Shown here piece by piece: positions 8,123 through 16,894 of a stretch of DNA of 64,000 nucleotides (position 1 is the first letter of the stretch; the number at the start of each line of letters is the position of its first letter). The DNA comes from Anabaena azotica FACHB-119 (GTDB taxonomy: Bacteria > Cyanobacteriota > Cyanobacteriia > Cyanobacteriales > Nostocaceae): assembly GCF_014697625.1 (NCBI RefSeq), contig NZ_JACJSG010000031.1, forward strand, positions 29,341 to 93,340, given 5' to 3'. The notes beneath the pieces were generated by a model. The model worked only from the letters and a program-made list of their open reading frames with translations, was not told the DNA's origin and did not search any database. Both the position numbers and the translations under genes were made by a program.

Positions 8123-8580
8123 AATAGTGCATCAATTTTACTTTCAATTCTTGCTAAATCCGAATCATAATCGGGGCCTGTGTACTGCCAAACAGCAAGC
8201 CCGACACTTTCAAACCAATCGGGAACTTTAACCGAAATACTGTAATTAGTAGATATTCTGGGGTAAAGGACAAGGTTAATCTTGTCTAAAAACAGTGGTC
8301 TTCTACTGGTAAAACTAGCATCCTGACCATTATCAAAAACTGATAACCCGGTGCTAACAGATTGACGAACATATCCGGCAAACTTCCAAGCACGCCCCTC
8401 CGGCACAACCGTAGATACTCGCATCGCCAGCACAAAAGTATCTAATAGCACAGGGATTGAAATATCAGGGATAGGTACAACTTTGTACCCTCCCTCTTGC
8501 TTTGGTAGTAGTACGGCTGCGGTATTCCCGTTATAAATTAAATCCCAGTTATTAGAATTACCAAGTTGTAATTCCCTCAT
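8119..8580 (-). CDS. Unknown protein of the minus-strand accessory operon
   Basis: A 153-residue, beta-rich protein (GNSNNWDLIYNGNTAAVLLPKQEGGYKVVPIPDI near the start). It ends in a short helix, DSDLARIESKIDALL, which resembles the oligomerising end of structural proteins. Four-base overlaps with both neighbours show tight translational coupling. Not recognised. A virion or appendage part is possible from its context only. Confidence 0.6.
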   Translation of the reverse strand: MRELQLGNSNNWDLIYNGNTAAVLLPKQEGGYKVVPIPDISIPVLLDTFVLAMRVSTVVPEGRAWKFAGYVRQSVSTGLSVFDNGQDASFTSRRPLFLDKINLVLYPRISTNYSISVKVPDWFESVGLAVWQYTGPDYDSDLARIESKIDALL

Positions 8581-8825
8581 AGAAAAAGTTCTACAGTCAC
8601 AGTTTGGTTAAATGCCAACTCTTCCACTGGCTTAACGTGTGTATAAGGGTCAACGCCGTAGTGGTCAAGAGTTTCAAAATAGGTTCCTGTATCAAGTTTG
8701 CCCATCAGCCAATCAGCACCGGCTTGATTAATGATGATCATGCCGTCGATGTCTCGCGCTTCGGCGGCCGTCACCATTAGCAAATCTCGGTAGTCAGGAA
8801 GCGATACCAAGATTTTGTTCTTCAT
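8577..8825 (-). CDS. Unknown 82-residue protein
   Basis: A small acidic protein (LPDYRDLLMVTAAEARDIDGMIIINQAGADWLMGKL). The stop overlaps the next start by four bases. No motif is recognised. The 80 bases before it hold a copy of the TTTATCGGCGTTTATCGGCG repeat also found at 676-712, so transcription from an upstream promoter must cross that repeat. Confidence 0.55.
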   Translation of the reverse strand: MKNKILVSLPDYRDLLMVTAAEARDIDGMIIINQAGADWLMGKLDTGTYFETLDHYGVDPYTHVKPVEELAFNQTVTVELFL

Positions 8826-8904
8826 AGTCCTCTTGCATAAGTAGTTTTTATCGGCGTTTATCGGCGGTTAATTATTCAAGCTTGGGACTTTTGCAAAAAG
8901 TCTA

Positions 8905-9489
8905 TTAAAGAACTTCTGGTGTAAATGCAATGCGATTTCCATCAGATGTGAGGAAAGATTTTATAGCCTCCTGATCTCCAATTTCACTAACCGCTTGATC
9001 ATAGGTTTCTGTATCCGATTTAGCACCAAAAGGAGAGGACACTGTTTTAGTGTCGTATCGCTGGTATTCAACTTCGGTTACACGCGATTTGTTGTCTGTT
9101 AGGGCTGTACCTCGGTCGGTGAGGGATAATTTAGCGGGCTTATATCCTTTTAGCCCATCCAGTAAAACCCCACCTTGGGGGCTAGTAAAATCAGATGCTT
9201 TTGTTCTGTCGGACTGCCCGGCTGCGGTTCTGACTGTGCTGATCAAGGTCGCTTGTGTGCTGCCTGTTTGATTATTGTCAAGTAACCGGACAGGCAAGTA
9301 GATCCTACCAACTAGTCCGAAACTTTCTACATAACCTTTGGTACGCCTAGCTTTCACTCTTACTGATGTACCGCGCTGCTGTTTATATAATGCTTGCTTT
9401 TGAGCGCGCGTTAAGTCTTCCCAGGCCCGTAATTTAGTTAAAGCTTCGTTAAGCTCTTTGCCTCTGCGAATATCACTAAATCTACCCAT
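8905..9489 (-). CDS. Unknown 194-residue basic protein
   Basis: The N-terminus is helical and basic (FSDIRRGKELNEALTKLRAWEDLTRAQKQALYKQQRG). The rest is mixed strand and loop, with a Gly/Ser/Thr-rich middle. It could be a structural or DNA-packing protein of a virus-like element; the sequence gives no direct proof. It is separated from the next gene upstream by about 125 bases without a gene. Confidence 0.55.
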   Translation of the reverse strand: MGRFSDIRRGKELNEALTKLRAWEDLTRAQKQALYKQQRGTSVRVKARRTKGYVESFGLVGRIYLPVRLLDNNQTGSTQATLISTVRTAAGQSDRTKASDFTSPQGGVLLDGLKGYKPAKLSLTDRGTALTDNKSRVTEVEYQRYDTKTVSSPFGAKSDTETYDQAVSEIGDQEAIKSFLTSDGNRIAFTPEVL

Positions 9490-9614
9490 ATTTTCTTAGA
9501 AGTGCTTTTTGACTACGAGTCAATCATAGAGGGCGTTTTGGCTTATAATTTTTCCGCGAACCCTATAGGGGTTTGTGAAGAAATAAATTATAAATTTCGA
9601 CCACAATTAACCCA

Positions 9615-10415
9615 CTAATTCGGCCGGTATATGGGATTAGCGTATTCCCCTGATATATCGCACAAGCAGCGTACTTGAGTGTCGCCGTGCAGATTTATCA
9701 TTGCGTGAGTAAATTCTACAAACACAGTAGGCCTCCAAACTGGTTTTTCTTTGGTTTCACCAAGGATTACAATATTTCCTGGTGTTGGGTCACTATTTCT
9801 GCTTGGTTTGGTAAATTTAAAAAACTTTTCGTCAAAAGTTAAATTTCTGTGTTGCAAAATTTTTTTGACGACTGTTTCTCCTATTTCCTCAGTGTGTGAA
9901 TAGATTTGCAAATGTAAGCCTTCTTCTGGCTGAGTGTACCAAGCGATGATTTTACCTTTGTTGAATCGGTAACCAGGTTTTGCAAAGTCATCATAGATGC
10001 TTTTACCTAATGCTTTCAAATCGGCTTTACTCAAACTAGATGATGATTGATTCATCAGCCGATAAGATACCCTTGCAGTTTTACTAGTCTTGTTTTGTGG
10101 GGTAGCCTGCTTACTTTGACGGAAAAATAATGTGACTTCAGGTTTATATGTAACATCGGCATCAAAAACCGTTTTAGGAATGCCGACTATATCCCCAGAT
10201 TGTTTTAAATGAGATTTTTGAATAATCTCACGGAAGCTTCGCATTTTTACTTGAGCAATTTGAATAGAATCCTTTGCTCCAATCAACAAAATATCTCTAA
10301 CTTCTTTGCGTTTAGGAAACTCATCAGCGTCTTTAAACCAATCGAAGACTTCACGATTGTAAGAATCGCCTGAGCGTAAAAACTTTCTTATTTGCGCCCA
10401 TACTCTAGCCGTCAC
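9615..10415 (-). CDS. Unknown 266-residue protein
   Basis: The start is taken as GTG at 10413-10415, which overlaps the previous stop by one base (TAGTG) and has GGGAGG ten bases upstream. A longer TTG-initiated frame to 10433 would include that ribosome site and is less likely. The protein is basic and mixed alpha/beta (KAVWAQIRKFL-like start, VTLFFRQSKQ, KGKIIAWYTQPEEG, TVFVEFTHAMINLHG). No family is recognised. Confidence 0.6.
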   Translation of the reverse strand: MTARVWAQIRKFLRSGDSYNREVFDWFKDADEFPKRKEVRDILLIGAKDSIQIAQVKMRSFREIIQKSHLKQSGDIVGIPKTVFDADVTYKPEVTLFFRQSKQATPQNKTSKTARVSYRLMNQSSSSLSKADLKALGKSIYDDFAKPGYRFNKGKIIAWYTQPEEGLHLQIYSHTEEIGETVVKKILQHRNLTFDEKFFKFTKPSRNSDPTPGNIVILGETKEKPVWRPTVFVEFTHAMINLHGDTQVRCLCDISGEYANPIYRPN

Positions 10416-12925
10416 TAGATTAAATCCTCCCAAGAGAATGACTTCGCCGGAAGGGCTTCAATTTCTTCATCACGTTTCTTAGTTTCTTCCCCTAATAATT
10501 TCTTCACTTCTGCTTCCATCTCGGAAGTGTTTTGTTTGATTTGGTTCGCACTTTCTACGGCCGAACGGATTTCAGAAGTGATGGATTCAATAGCTTCTAG
10601 TGTTTCACCTACGACGGTTATACCATCAGCAAGCTTGCCCATTTTGCCGAATATCCCACCTTTCAATCTAAGAGTCTCCGGTGTGGGGTTCCAGTTGTCC
10701 TCGCCAATGAGTCCTTCATTTTGCAGCGCATTGAAACCACGTCCTGTTAAGGTTGCAGTTGTGCTAATAGCATCGTTCAGACTACTTCCTATACTACGAA
10801 TTTCATTTAAGCTGTTCGTCGCAGCTTGATAAATTCGGTTGTAGCTTTGCCACTTGGCTTTAATTTCTGCCCATTCGGCAACGCCAAATACCGATTTCAT
10901 TACATTTTCAATCGCACCGTTAAACACTTCTTGAGTGTCAACTGTCTCACCCTCTGGGTTAACTATTAATGATGGGATTGCAAATATATTGTCTAGGATT
11001 GAAAAGAATGTTTGCGAAACGTTATCCGATAACTGAATGCAATTATGAATTGCTGCTGCCATCGTTACTAGATTGGCTATTTGATTAATAGCTTGATTTT
11101 GAGTAATTTGAGTTGTTAACCTGCTCAACCCCCCAGGGACTTGTGCGCCTAACTTGCCATCTATCCTTTGCAAAAGGATTAACTGCGCTGCATTCGCACC
11201 CGTATTTACACCATCTAAAACACTGCCAAGATTATTCCTTACACCATTAAGAATATTGCCCGTTTGGAGGCCCAAGGCATTACTCAAACACCCCCCAGAA
11301 CGAGTTGTTTGGCATACCCCACTGGCCGCAGCTTCTCTTATTCTTGGAAGTGTAGGGATAGCTGGGGTAATGAGTGCGGCGGTTGCGGCGGGGACGGACG
11401 GCACGGCAGAAATAAGCTGATCCAATTTATTCAATCCTTCTTTATTCAAGCGTTCGTTCTCCCTTTGTTGCGCCTGTATTCCTGGGATTGCTCCGGCTAC
11501 AGAATTTACTCTGTTGTTAATTTGAGGAACAGCTTGTGCCAAAACCTCTACCCTGTTATTTGTGCCGGATAAATCGCGTTGATTTTGCGCCACAAACTCG
11601 TTAAATCTTGTATTTGCATCGGCTGTAGATAGTCGCTTGAAATCTTCAAGCTTACGGTCAAACTCCTGAGATAAAGCACTTTGCTTTAAATCACGTATTC
11701 CTAATGCTTGATTATTTTGTGCAACAAATTCATTAAATCGGGCATCAGCATTGAGCGTTGATAATCTTTCAAACTCCTCTAATTTTTTATCAAATTCTTG
11801 CGATAAAGCAGACCTATTAAAACTCATTCCTCCTAAACCTAAAGCCCGGCGATTATCAGCAACAAGTTGATTGAATTTTCTATCTAATTCTTGCTGCTGA
11901 CTACCTAAAGCGTTGAATCCGCCAGCGAGAGCCGGAATGCTATAGCTGAATCCCAATACTTGAGCATCAATATATTCCACTCTATTAGTTAAATTGTCCA
12001 CTTTGCTATTAGCCTTATCCGCCTTATTTTCAGCAGTTACTGCTTTATTAATGGCGTTTTCTGCTTTGTTGATAGCATTTTTCGCATCTTCAATTGCTTC
12101 GTTGGCTGTACTAATCGCTTTATTAGCTGTGCCAATAGCAAGTTCAGCTTTAGAAATTGCTGCTTTAGACTGTTGATAGGATTCATTCGCTCTTTGGAGG
12201 GCGGATTGAGCTTCCCCAATTGCCTGATCAGCTTTGTCAGAAGCTTGATTAGCTGTATTAATGGCGGCATTCGCTCTAATTGCGGCTTCTCTGGCTTGCT
12301 GTCCAGCTTGAATGGCTAGATTTTGAGCATTGTTGGCTTGAGTAATAGCATTATTGGCGGTTTCCGTGGCTTTGTTAGCCCTATTCACAGCGTCTTTAGC
12401 TGTAGATTCTGCATTATCTGCTTTAGAAATAGCTCTGTTCGCTGTGCTACCAGCTGCATCTGCCTTCCCAATTGCTGTAATAGCGGTATCGCGGGCATTT
12501 TGGGCAATGCCGCGAACTGCGGCGATCGCATTTATTAGTCTAGAGTAATCGTCATTAAATGCAGCGATGCCGTTTTCAACAGCATCAATGCGTCCGCCCA
12601 ACACGTTGATCGTCCCAAGAGTTAGCAATATGTTCGCTACAGTTAAAGCCAGTCCTGCAACTTTAGCGGCGGCGCTTGCCGCAGTACTAGCAGCAGATTG
12701 TGCAATGTTTAATGTGGCTCGTGCTAGAGATGCAATCGCGTCTATTTGCTGAAGTAGTGGTATTAGCCTTTGGGCTACTAATGCCATTACTGCTGGAATT
12801 ATCAATTGTTCGGCCCCAGCAATTGAAGCCTGGATTATTCGCTGTTCATCTACAGGTTTCAGCTTCGCGACTTCTGCCTTTAGCGCTGCTAATTCCTCCT
12901 CAAGGCCTTGACAACAATCAGCCAC
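10415..12925 (-). CDS. 836-residue alanine-rich coiled-coil protein
   Basis: The start is GTG at 12923-12925 with AGGAG eight bases before. Residues about 1-25 form a short coil after a CC pair, and about 80-115 are hydrophobic and Ala/Leu-rich. About 140-330 is a long heptad array of A-N-x-A-I-x-x-A type units (KADNAESTAKDAV, ANKAISTANEAIEDAK). At about 345-470 a unit near LSQEFDKKLEEF / RFNEFVAQNNQALG is repeated about three times. Hydrophobic stretches follow near the C-terminus. Such architecture fits tail fibres, tape-measure or other filament proteins, but no phage family is matched. It overlaps its neighbours by 1 and 8 bases. Confidence 0.75.
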   Translation of the reverse strand: MADCCQGLEEELAALKAEVAKLKPVDEQRIIQASIAGAEQLIIPAVMALVAQRLIPLLQQIDAIASLARATLNIAQSAASTAASAAAKVAGLALTVANILLTLGTINVLGGRIDAVENGIAAFNDDYSRLINAIAAVRGIAQNARDTAITAIGKADAAGSTANRAISKADNAESTAKDAVNRANKATETANNAITQANNAQNLAIQAGQQAREAAIRANAAINTANQASDKADQAIGEAQSALQRANESYQQSKAAISKAELAIGTANKAISTANEAIEDAKNAINKAENAINKAVTAENKADKANSKVDNLTNRVEYIDAQVLGFSYSIPALAGGFNALGSQQQELDRKFNQLVADNRRALGLGGMSFNRSALSQEFDKKLEEFERLSTLNADARFNEFVAQNNQALGIRDLKQSALSQEFDRKLEDFKRLSTADANTRFNEFVAQNQRDLSGTNNRVEVLAQAVPQINNRVNSVAGAIPGIQAQQRENERLNKEGLNKLDQLISAVPSVPAATAALITPAIPTLPRIREAAASGVCQTTRSGGCLSNALGLQTGNILNGVRNNLGSVLDGVNTGANAAQLILLQRIDGKLGAQVPGGLSRLTTQITQNQAINQIANLVTMAAAIHNCIQLSDNVSQTFFSILDNIFAIPSLIVNPEGETVDTQEVFNGAIENVMKSVFGVAEWAEIKAKWQSYNRIYQAATNSLNEIRSIGSSLNDAISTTATLTGRGFNALQNEGLIGEDNWNPTPETLRLKGGIFGKMGKLADGITVVGETLEAIESITSEIRSAVESANQIKQNTSEMEAEVKKLLGEETKKRDEEIEALPAKSFSWEDLI

Positions 12926-13529
12926 GATTTAATCTCCTAATTGTATTAGTAATCGTTCTGATTTCTGCTTCCAATGATGCACAGTCCATGCAGCAATATC
13001 CGGGATAAGTTGATGTTTTATGCTCCTCTTGTCCGTCAGGACAATTGCCACAACTCACACTAAAAGTAACGGGACAATCTCCCTGGTCTTGAAAAATAAT
13101 TAACCCATTGTGCAGTATTTGAATGCTGCATCTTTGTTTATTCGTGCTGGGGCATTTAATTGAATAATTCGGAAATGCCCATTGATCATTTATCTTCCCC
13201 ACTGTTAAGAAAGCTATCAATCGCCTCGAACCATCTGCATTTTTTGGATAAGAAGTTTGCCCACAAGGAATGTAGTACAACTCCCCGTAGCCGAATCGAT
13301 CCGTTTCGGCGTACCAATCATGCACGATTGCTGCACAATTAAAATTTGTGCAACTAACGCTCCTGTAATTAATCAGGAATCCCTCATTCAAGTAAGTACT
13401 TGTAGCTTCTAAGGGGAGATTTTTTGCAATCACTTCAATAGGTGAGAATTGGCTACGATAGATTCTCTCTTTTTGATTGTTGAATTTATATTTAACTGTG
13501 GGCTTATCGCCGGACTGACAGTAAACCAT
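12918..13529 (-). CDS. Cysteine-rich unknown protein
   Basis: A 203-residue protein with about 14 cysteines. The C-terminal part has the cluster VSCGNCPDG, then YPGYCCMDCASLEAEIRTITNTIRRL, a cysteine knot-like stretch followed by a coil. The next protein starts with another CC pair and a coil (MADCCQGLEEELAALKAEV), so the two may share an assembly element. The gene overlaps the next start by eight bases. Not recognised. Confidence 0.6.
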   Translation of the reverse strand: MVYCQSGDKPTVKYKFNNQKERIYRSQFSPIEVIAKNLPLEATSTYLNEGFLINYRSVSCTNFNCAAIVHDWYAETDRFGYGELYYIPCGQTSYPKNADGSRRLIAFLTVGKINDQWAFPNYSIKCPSTNKQRCSIQILHNGLIIFQDQGDCPVTFSVSCGNCPDGQEEHKTSTYPGYCCMDCASLEAEIRTITNTIRRLNRG

Positions 13530-13535
13530 GTTTAA

Positions 13536-14048
13536 TCAAGTAAAGTTATCTGGGTCAAATGAATCATTAAAATATTGAATTTCGTATCCGTCAATTACAC
13601 TTAATCGAGCCTTGCATTTTATAACGATGTCGATATATTCGTGGTTGCCATCTAAATATCGAGAAAAGATGTAAGCTTCAACTGGCACACTAGCGTTAGT
13701 CGGGAAGTTAATTAATAAACGATTAATTACTCCCAACAATAATGATGTTGACGAGTTTGTAAGCTTACTCGTTAGGTCAGGTAATTCCGTTTTTTTTATA
13801 TTTAGCTCACTGGCATTTTGAGAAGCGTTAGAACCCCAGATTGCTTGGAAATACGTTAGTCGGTCAAGGAAGGGATAAATATTGATTACACTCCCTGGAA
13901 TTAGGGGAACCCCATTGACCAAAACTTGGCTAGAAATCGCAAGATTGTTAAATATGAATACAATGCCAACACTAAAATCAGGCGTGTTAACATCAATGCC
14001 ATTGACAACTGGATATCCAACACTAAAACTATAATTGTCGAATGTCAT
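13536..14048 (-). CDS. Unknown 170-residue protein
   Basis: The chosen start is ATG 14046-14048, which forms a four-base ATGA overlap with the upstream stop; a TTG further up is less likely. The composition is beta-rich with many Asn, Ser and Val, like a surface or virion protein (FSVGIVFIFNNLAISSQVLVNGVPLIPGSVI). No motif is recognised. Confidence 0.55.
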   Translation of the reverse strand: MTFDNYSFSVGYPVVNGIDVNTPDFSVGIVFIFNNLAISSQVLVNGVPLIPGSVINIYPFLDRLTYFQAIWGSNASQNASELNIKKTELPDLTSKLTNSSTSLLLGVINRLLINFPTNASVPVEAYIFSRYLDGNHEYIDIVIKCKARLSVIDGYEIQYFNDSFDPDNFT

Positions 14049-14833
14049 TGCGTTCGGAGGCAAAGCCCCCCAGCAACATTATTAATAGTTGTCCAGGCTT
14101 GATTAGTGCCTGTTATGGGAATGCTTGTAAATCTGGGCAAGCCAAGAACGCAACCATATCCAATATCATTAGATGTTTGACATCCGATACCATTGTTAGA
14201 GATTGATTTCAAAATTATTCCCCGCGCCAAATCATTACCATCACCAGTGGGACTAGTTCCACTAAGATTTGAGTCGTTTATATAGGTCGAAAAATCTGGG
14301 TTGCTGTAAGGATTTCTAGTGGTCGTTCTTAAACCGCTAGGATTATTTGATGTCCAAATAAATCCATAGGGATAAGAATTTAAATCCCATCGGCTGGGTC
14401 TGTTCTCTGGAAAGATTAATCCTAAAGGAGCGAATAGTGAGTTTTGAGTCACAATAACTTGCCTAACTTCTGGCTGGTTGTTAGACACGCTATTAAAAGA
14501 ATTAAAAGTTATATTTATGCTATTTAAAAAAGTTGCATAACCAACTTCAGTACTCGCATCCGTCCCCGATGATGTTCCTGTATTCCAGGTACTAACTAGC
14601 TGCTGGAATATCCCTAATGTATTCGTAATACGAAGTCTTAAGAATATCGCTCCATAGGTTTTGCTGTTATCAAGAATTGTTCTATAGACTAATATCTGGT
14701 CTGTCCCGCTAGTGAAAATTTGAATGGGGGCATCAAATCCAGCGTTAGTGAATGCAGTTTGCAAAGCAGACACTAGGTTTGATTGTGTGATGGGGGCTGT
14801 TAAGCTTGTAATTGTCCTTGTGGAAATTGCCAT
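14045..14833 (-). CDS. Unknown 262-residue beta-rich protein
   Basis: The start is set at ATG 14831-14833 (MAISTRTITSLTAPITQSNL); an upstream extension in frame runs through the divergent gene and looks like noise. The sequence is rich in Ser, Thr, Asn and Gly, typical of extracellular or virion-surface proteins. Its ATG directly abuts the ATG of the plus-strand gene at 14834 (CATATG), so its promoter must lie inside that gene or further upstream at the operon head. Confidence 0.55.
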   Translation of the reverse strand: MAISTRTITSLTAPITQSNLVSALQTAFTNAGFDAPIQIFTSGTDQILVYRTILDNSKTYGAIFLRLRITNTLGIFQQLVSTWNTGTSSGTDASTEVGYATFLNSINITFNSFNSVSNNQPEVRQVIVTQNSLFAPLGLIFPENRPSRWDLNSYPYGFIWTSNNPSGLRTTTRNPYSNPDFSTYINDSNLSGTSPTGDGNDLARGIILKSISNNGIGCQTSNDIGYGCVLGLPRFTSIPITGTNQAWTTINNVAGGLCLRTQ

Positions 14834-15178
14834 ATGAATACCAATTATGATGACGCTAGACTGGCACTTGATGCCCTCGGAATGGGCGGGCTGCAATGGA
14901 AAATCAGACAGCCCGTAACCGATGAAAACAGCCAAGCGATTTACAACGAAATAGATTACTTAATTAGAGAGCTTGAGAGAGTGAAAGAGCAGTTGCTGCC
15001 CTTTACGCTAAATCAATTACTGGCTAGTTATATTCAACAAGTCCTTGTTATCAAAGACGATTTGTCTCCAAGCCAAGCTAGACAAATCGTCAACAATTTA
15101 TTGACTAAAAACTTTCCAATCACTGACGAGAAAATTATCAGTGAATTGATATTAATGAATCAAGCTACTATGTCGTAA
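14834..15178 (+). CDS. Unknown helical protein embedded in the opposite-strand operon
   Basis: A 114-residue protein, mostly helix (QAIYNEIDYLIRELERVKEQLLPFTLNQLLASYIQQVL, then SPSQARQIVNNLL). It begins next to a divergent start and its 3' end overlaps the end of the minus-strand gene at 15160 by 19 bases. It is the only plus-strand gene within the minus-strand operon. Its protein-like composition makes it more credible than a chance frame, but no ribosome site is evident. Confidence 0.5.
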   Translation: MNTNYDDARLALDALGMGGLQWKIRQPVTDENSQAIYNEIDYLIRELERVKEQLLPFTLNQLLASYIQQVLVIKDDLSPSQARQIVNNLLTKNFPITDEKIISELILMNQATMS

Positions 15179-15531
15179 TCATCCGGGTCTACTCCCGTGT
15201 CTTGCTTGATTTTTCTAACCTTGACATTAAAGGTTGTTACATCGTAGTAATTTCCGTTGGCAAAATCCGTCGTAGTAAACGGATCTATTGCGATGGTCAT
15301 GTTTATCGCTGGATCAGCAGTCTGCGCTGCTGTCGTAAAGTTGCCTGCTCCAAACTCAAGCAATGCTACAAGCAGAGATGTGGCTGAATTAGTTGCCTTT
15401 GGAGTAGGCACGGAACTATTAGGTGGGCAATTCAGCCCGGTTGCCCCCAAATCTGCTTTTTTGATTATCCAGTCTGTCGCGGTCTGACTGGTATTCTGTC
15501 CGGCTAGGGCTGTTAAAGGTAGATTCGGCAT
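15160..15531 (-). CDS. Unknown 123-residue protein, probable head of the operon
   Basis: The protein is beta-rich with a regular, virion-like composition (LTALAGQNTSQTATDWIIKKADLG, ATSLLVALLEFGAGNF, PAINMTIAIDPFTTTDF). It is the first minus-strand gene; the promoter would lie in the 195 A+T-rich bases shared with the divergent recombinase gene at 15727. Not recognised. Confidence 0.55.
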   Translation of the reverse strand: MPNLPLTALAGQNTSQTATDWIIKKADLGATGLNCPPNSSVPTPKATNSATSLLVALLEFGAGNFTTAAQTADPAINMTIAIDPFTTTDFANGNYYDVTTFNVKVRKIKQDTGVDPDDYDIVA

Positions 15532-15726
15532 CGATTAATTATTAATAATGTTAATAATCTAGTTTTAAGTGGTTACTGCAAATCTGTAAATCTTCCACTT
15601 TTATCGTAGAAGTAGCATATTCACTGATGTGCTACGACCGTTGCTGGTACTACGATTGAGCAAATATTTGTTAATACTAAATATTTACGTTATTCCAGTT
15701 TTATACATTTATTTGGTTAAAGTTGA

Positions 15727-16305
15727 ATGCCCAAAAATAAAAGAAGAGGACAAGCGGCGATTATATCGGATGAGCAATTTATAAAAATTCGCAGGCAGGT
15801 CAAAACTGAAAAGTACAAACTACTTTTTGACCTCGGGTGGTACACAGGGGAGCGTTGGGGGGCGCTCATTCAATTAAAGGTTTCCGATGTTTATGAAAAC
15901 GGTAAGCCCAAAAACATCATTATCTTTCCTGCTATTATCCGCAAACATCGGCCCGATGGGACGGCCGACACTTTAGAAATCGCAGTGCATGAAAATTTGG
16001 CTGAATCGCTTTCAAGATTCCAGCCGGGAAATTCAATTTGGTTATTCCCATCTCGATGTGGCACTAAAGCCATTAGCTGGCGAAATGCTTACGACATTCT
16101 CAAAAGAGCAACGGAGGCTGCGGGGCTGGGGACTAAGGGGATATCGTGTCACACTATGCGCCGCAGTTTTGTGAATCGTCTGCGAAAAAACGGCGTTGAC
16201 AGGGCCGTGATACGGAAAATCACGGGACATCGTGACAATAAGGGGCTAGACCCTTACATTGAGGCGGATATAGATGAAGTGAAAGCGGCGATCGCTACAC
16301 TTTGA
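15727..16305 (+). CDS. Small tyrosine recombinase (phage-type integrase, catalytic domain only)
   Basis: The 192-residue protein has the full active set: Arg43 (GERWGAL), a lysine region near 73, His142 and Arg145 (CHTMRRSF), His168 (TGHRD) and the nucleophile Tyr177 (LDPYIEAD). It lacks a separate core-binding or arm-binding domain, so it is much shorter than XerC or lambda integrase. It may integrate or resolve the accessory region that flanks it, or act on a plasmid form. It diverges from the minus-strand operon. Two HIP1 palindromes at 16288-16319 can pair at its 3' end. Confidence 0.9.
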   Translation: MPKNKRRGQAAIISDEQFIKIRRQVKTEKYKLLFDLGWYTGERWGALIQLKVSDVYENGKPKNIIIFPAIIRKHRPDGTADTLEIAVHENLAESLSRFQPGNSIWLFPSRCGTKAISWRNAYDILKRATEAAGLGTKGISCHTMRRSFVNRLRKNGVDRAVIRKITGHRDNKGLDPYIEADIDEVKAAIATL

Positions 16306-16350
16306 AATTGGGCGATCGCCAACTTTTAACCTACACCACCCCACACCACC

Positions 16351-16527
16351 ATGAACACAAGCAGCGAAGAAATACTATATTTAAGAATTCAAGTGTTTAA
16401 CCAAGAATTTCAAGCTGGAGACTATGACCATCCGGTAGACCTAGCTAGGGAACTTGAGCATTTGGCTAACCTTGCATGGGATGAGGTTGACGCTATGTAT
16501 CCACCAAGCATTAAAATTGAGCCATGA
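16351..16527 (+). CDS. Unknown 58-residue acidic protein
   Basis: A short frame (MNTSSEEILYLRIQVFNQEFQ and onward) with good protein composition follows the recombinase by 45 bases. It lacks a clear ribosome site. A HIP1-based hairpin terminator follows directly, which supports its being the end of the transcript. Confidence 0.45.
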   Translation: MNTSSEEILYLRIQVFNQEFQAGDYDHPVDLARELEHLANLAWDEVDAMYPPSIKIEP

Positions 16528-16539
16528 TTTTGATAGGTA

Positions 16540-16571
16540 GCGATCGCCACATTCCTGGGCGATCGCATTTT
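16540..16571 (+). terminator. HIP1-stem hairpin terminator
   Basis: GCGATCGCC (16540-16548) pairs with GGCGATCGC (16558-16566) and is followed by ATTTTTG. It ends the recombinase transcript. The remaining bases to 16894 show no gene; they hold A+T-rich sequence and tandem GACTAATGACTAAT repeats near 16855-16880. Confidence 0.6.
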
Positions 16572-16894
16572 TGATGTATACTGCTTGCTGATAATACTCA
16601 GTAAAACAAGAACGCATTGCAGCTAGCGAGTAGTAGTGCAATGCGTTTTTTCTACTTATTGAATCTTACTCTCAATAATATTTTTAGCCGCATGGATGCA
16701 AAATAAAATATTCTACGAAAAATCAATAGTTTCAATCCTCCGCACAGGCCCCCAGGAAGCTGCGCCGCGGTCTAAAATGTTATTGAGAATGCTTGAGAAT
16801 AGAGGTAAGAAGAAAGGGGAAAGGGGAATGGGTATAAGGGTGTAGGGAACTGTTGACTAATGACTAATGACTAATAACTGATAACTGATACCGA

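Noticed and set aside
11994..12752. Several plus-strand frames rich in Ala, Leu and Ser
   Set aside because: They are the complement of the alanine-rich heptad array of the 836-residue gene.
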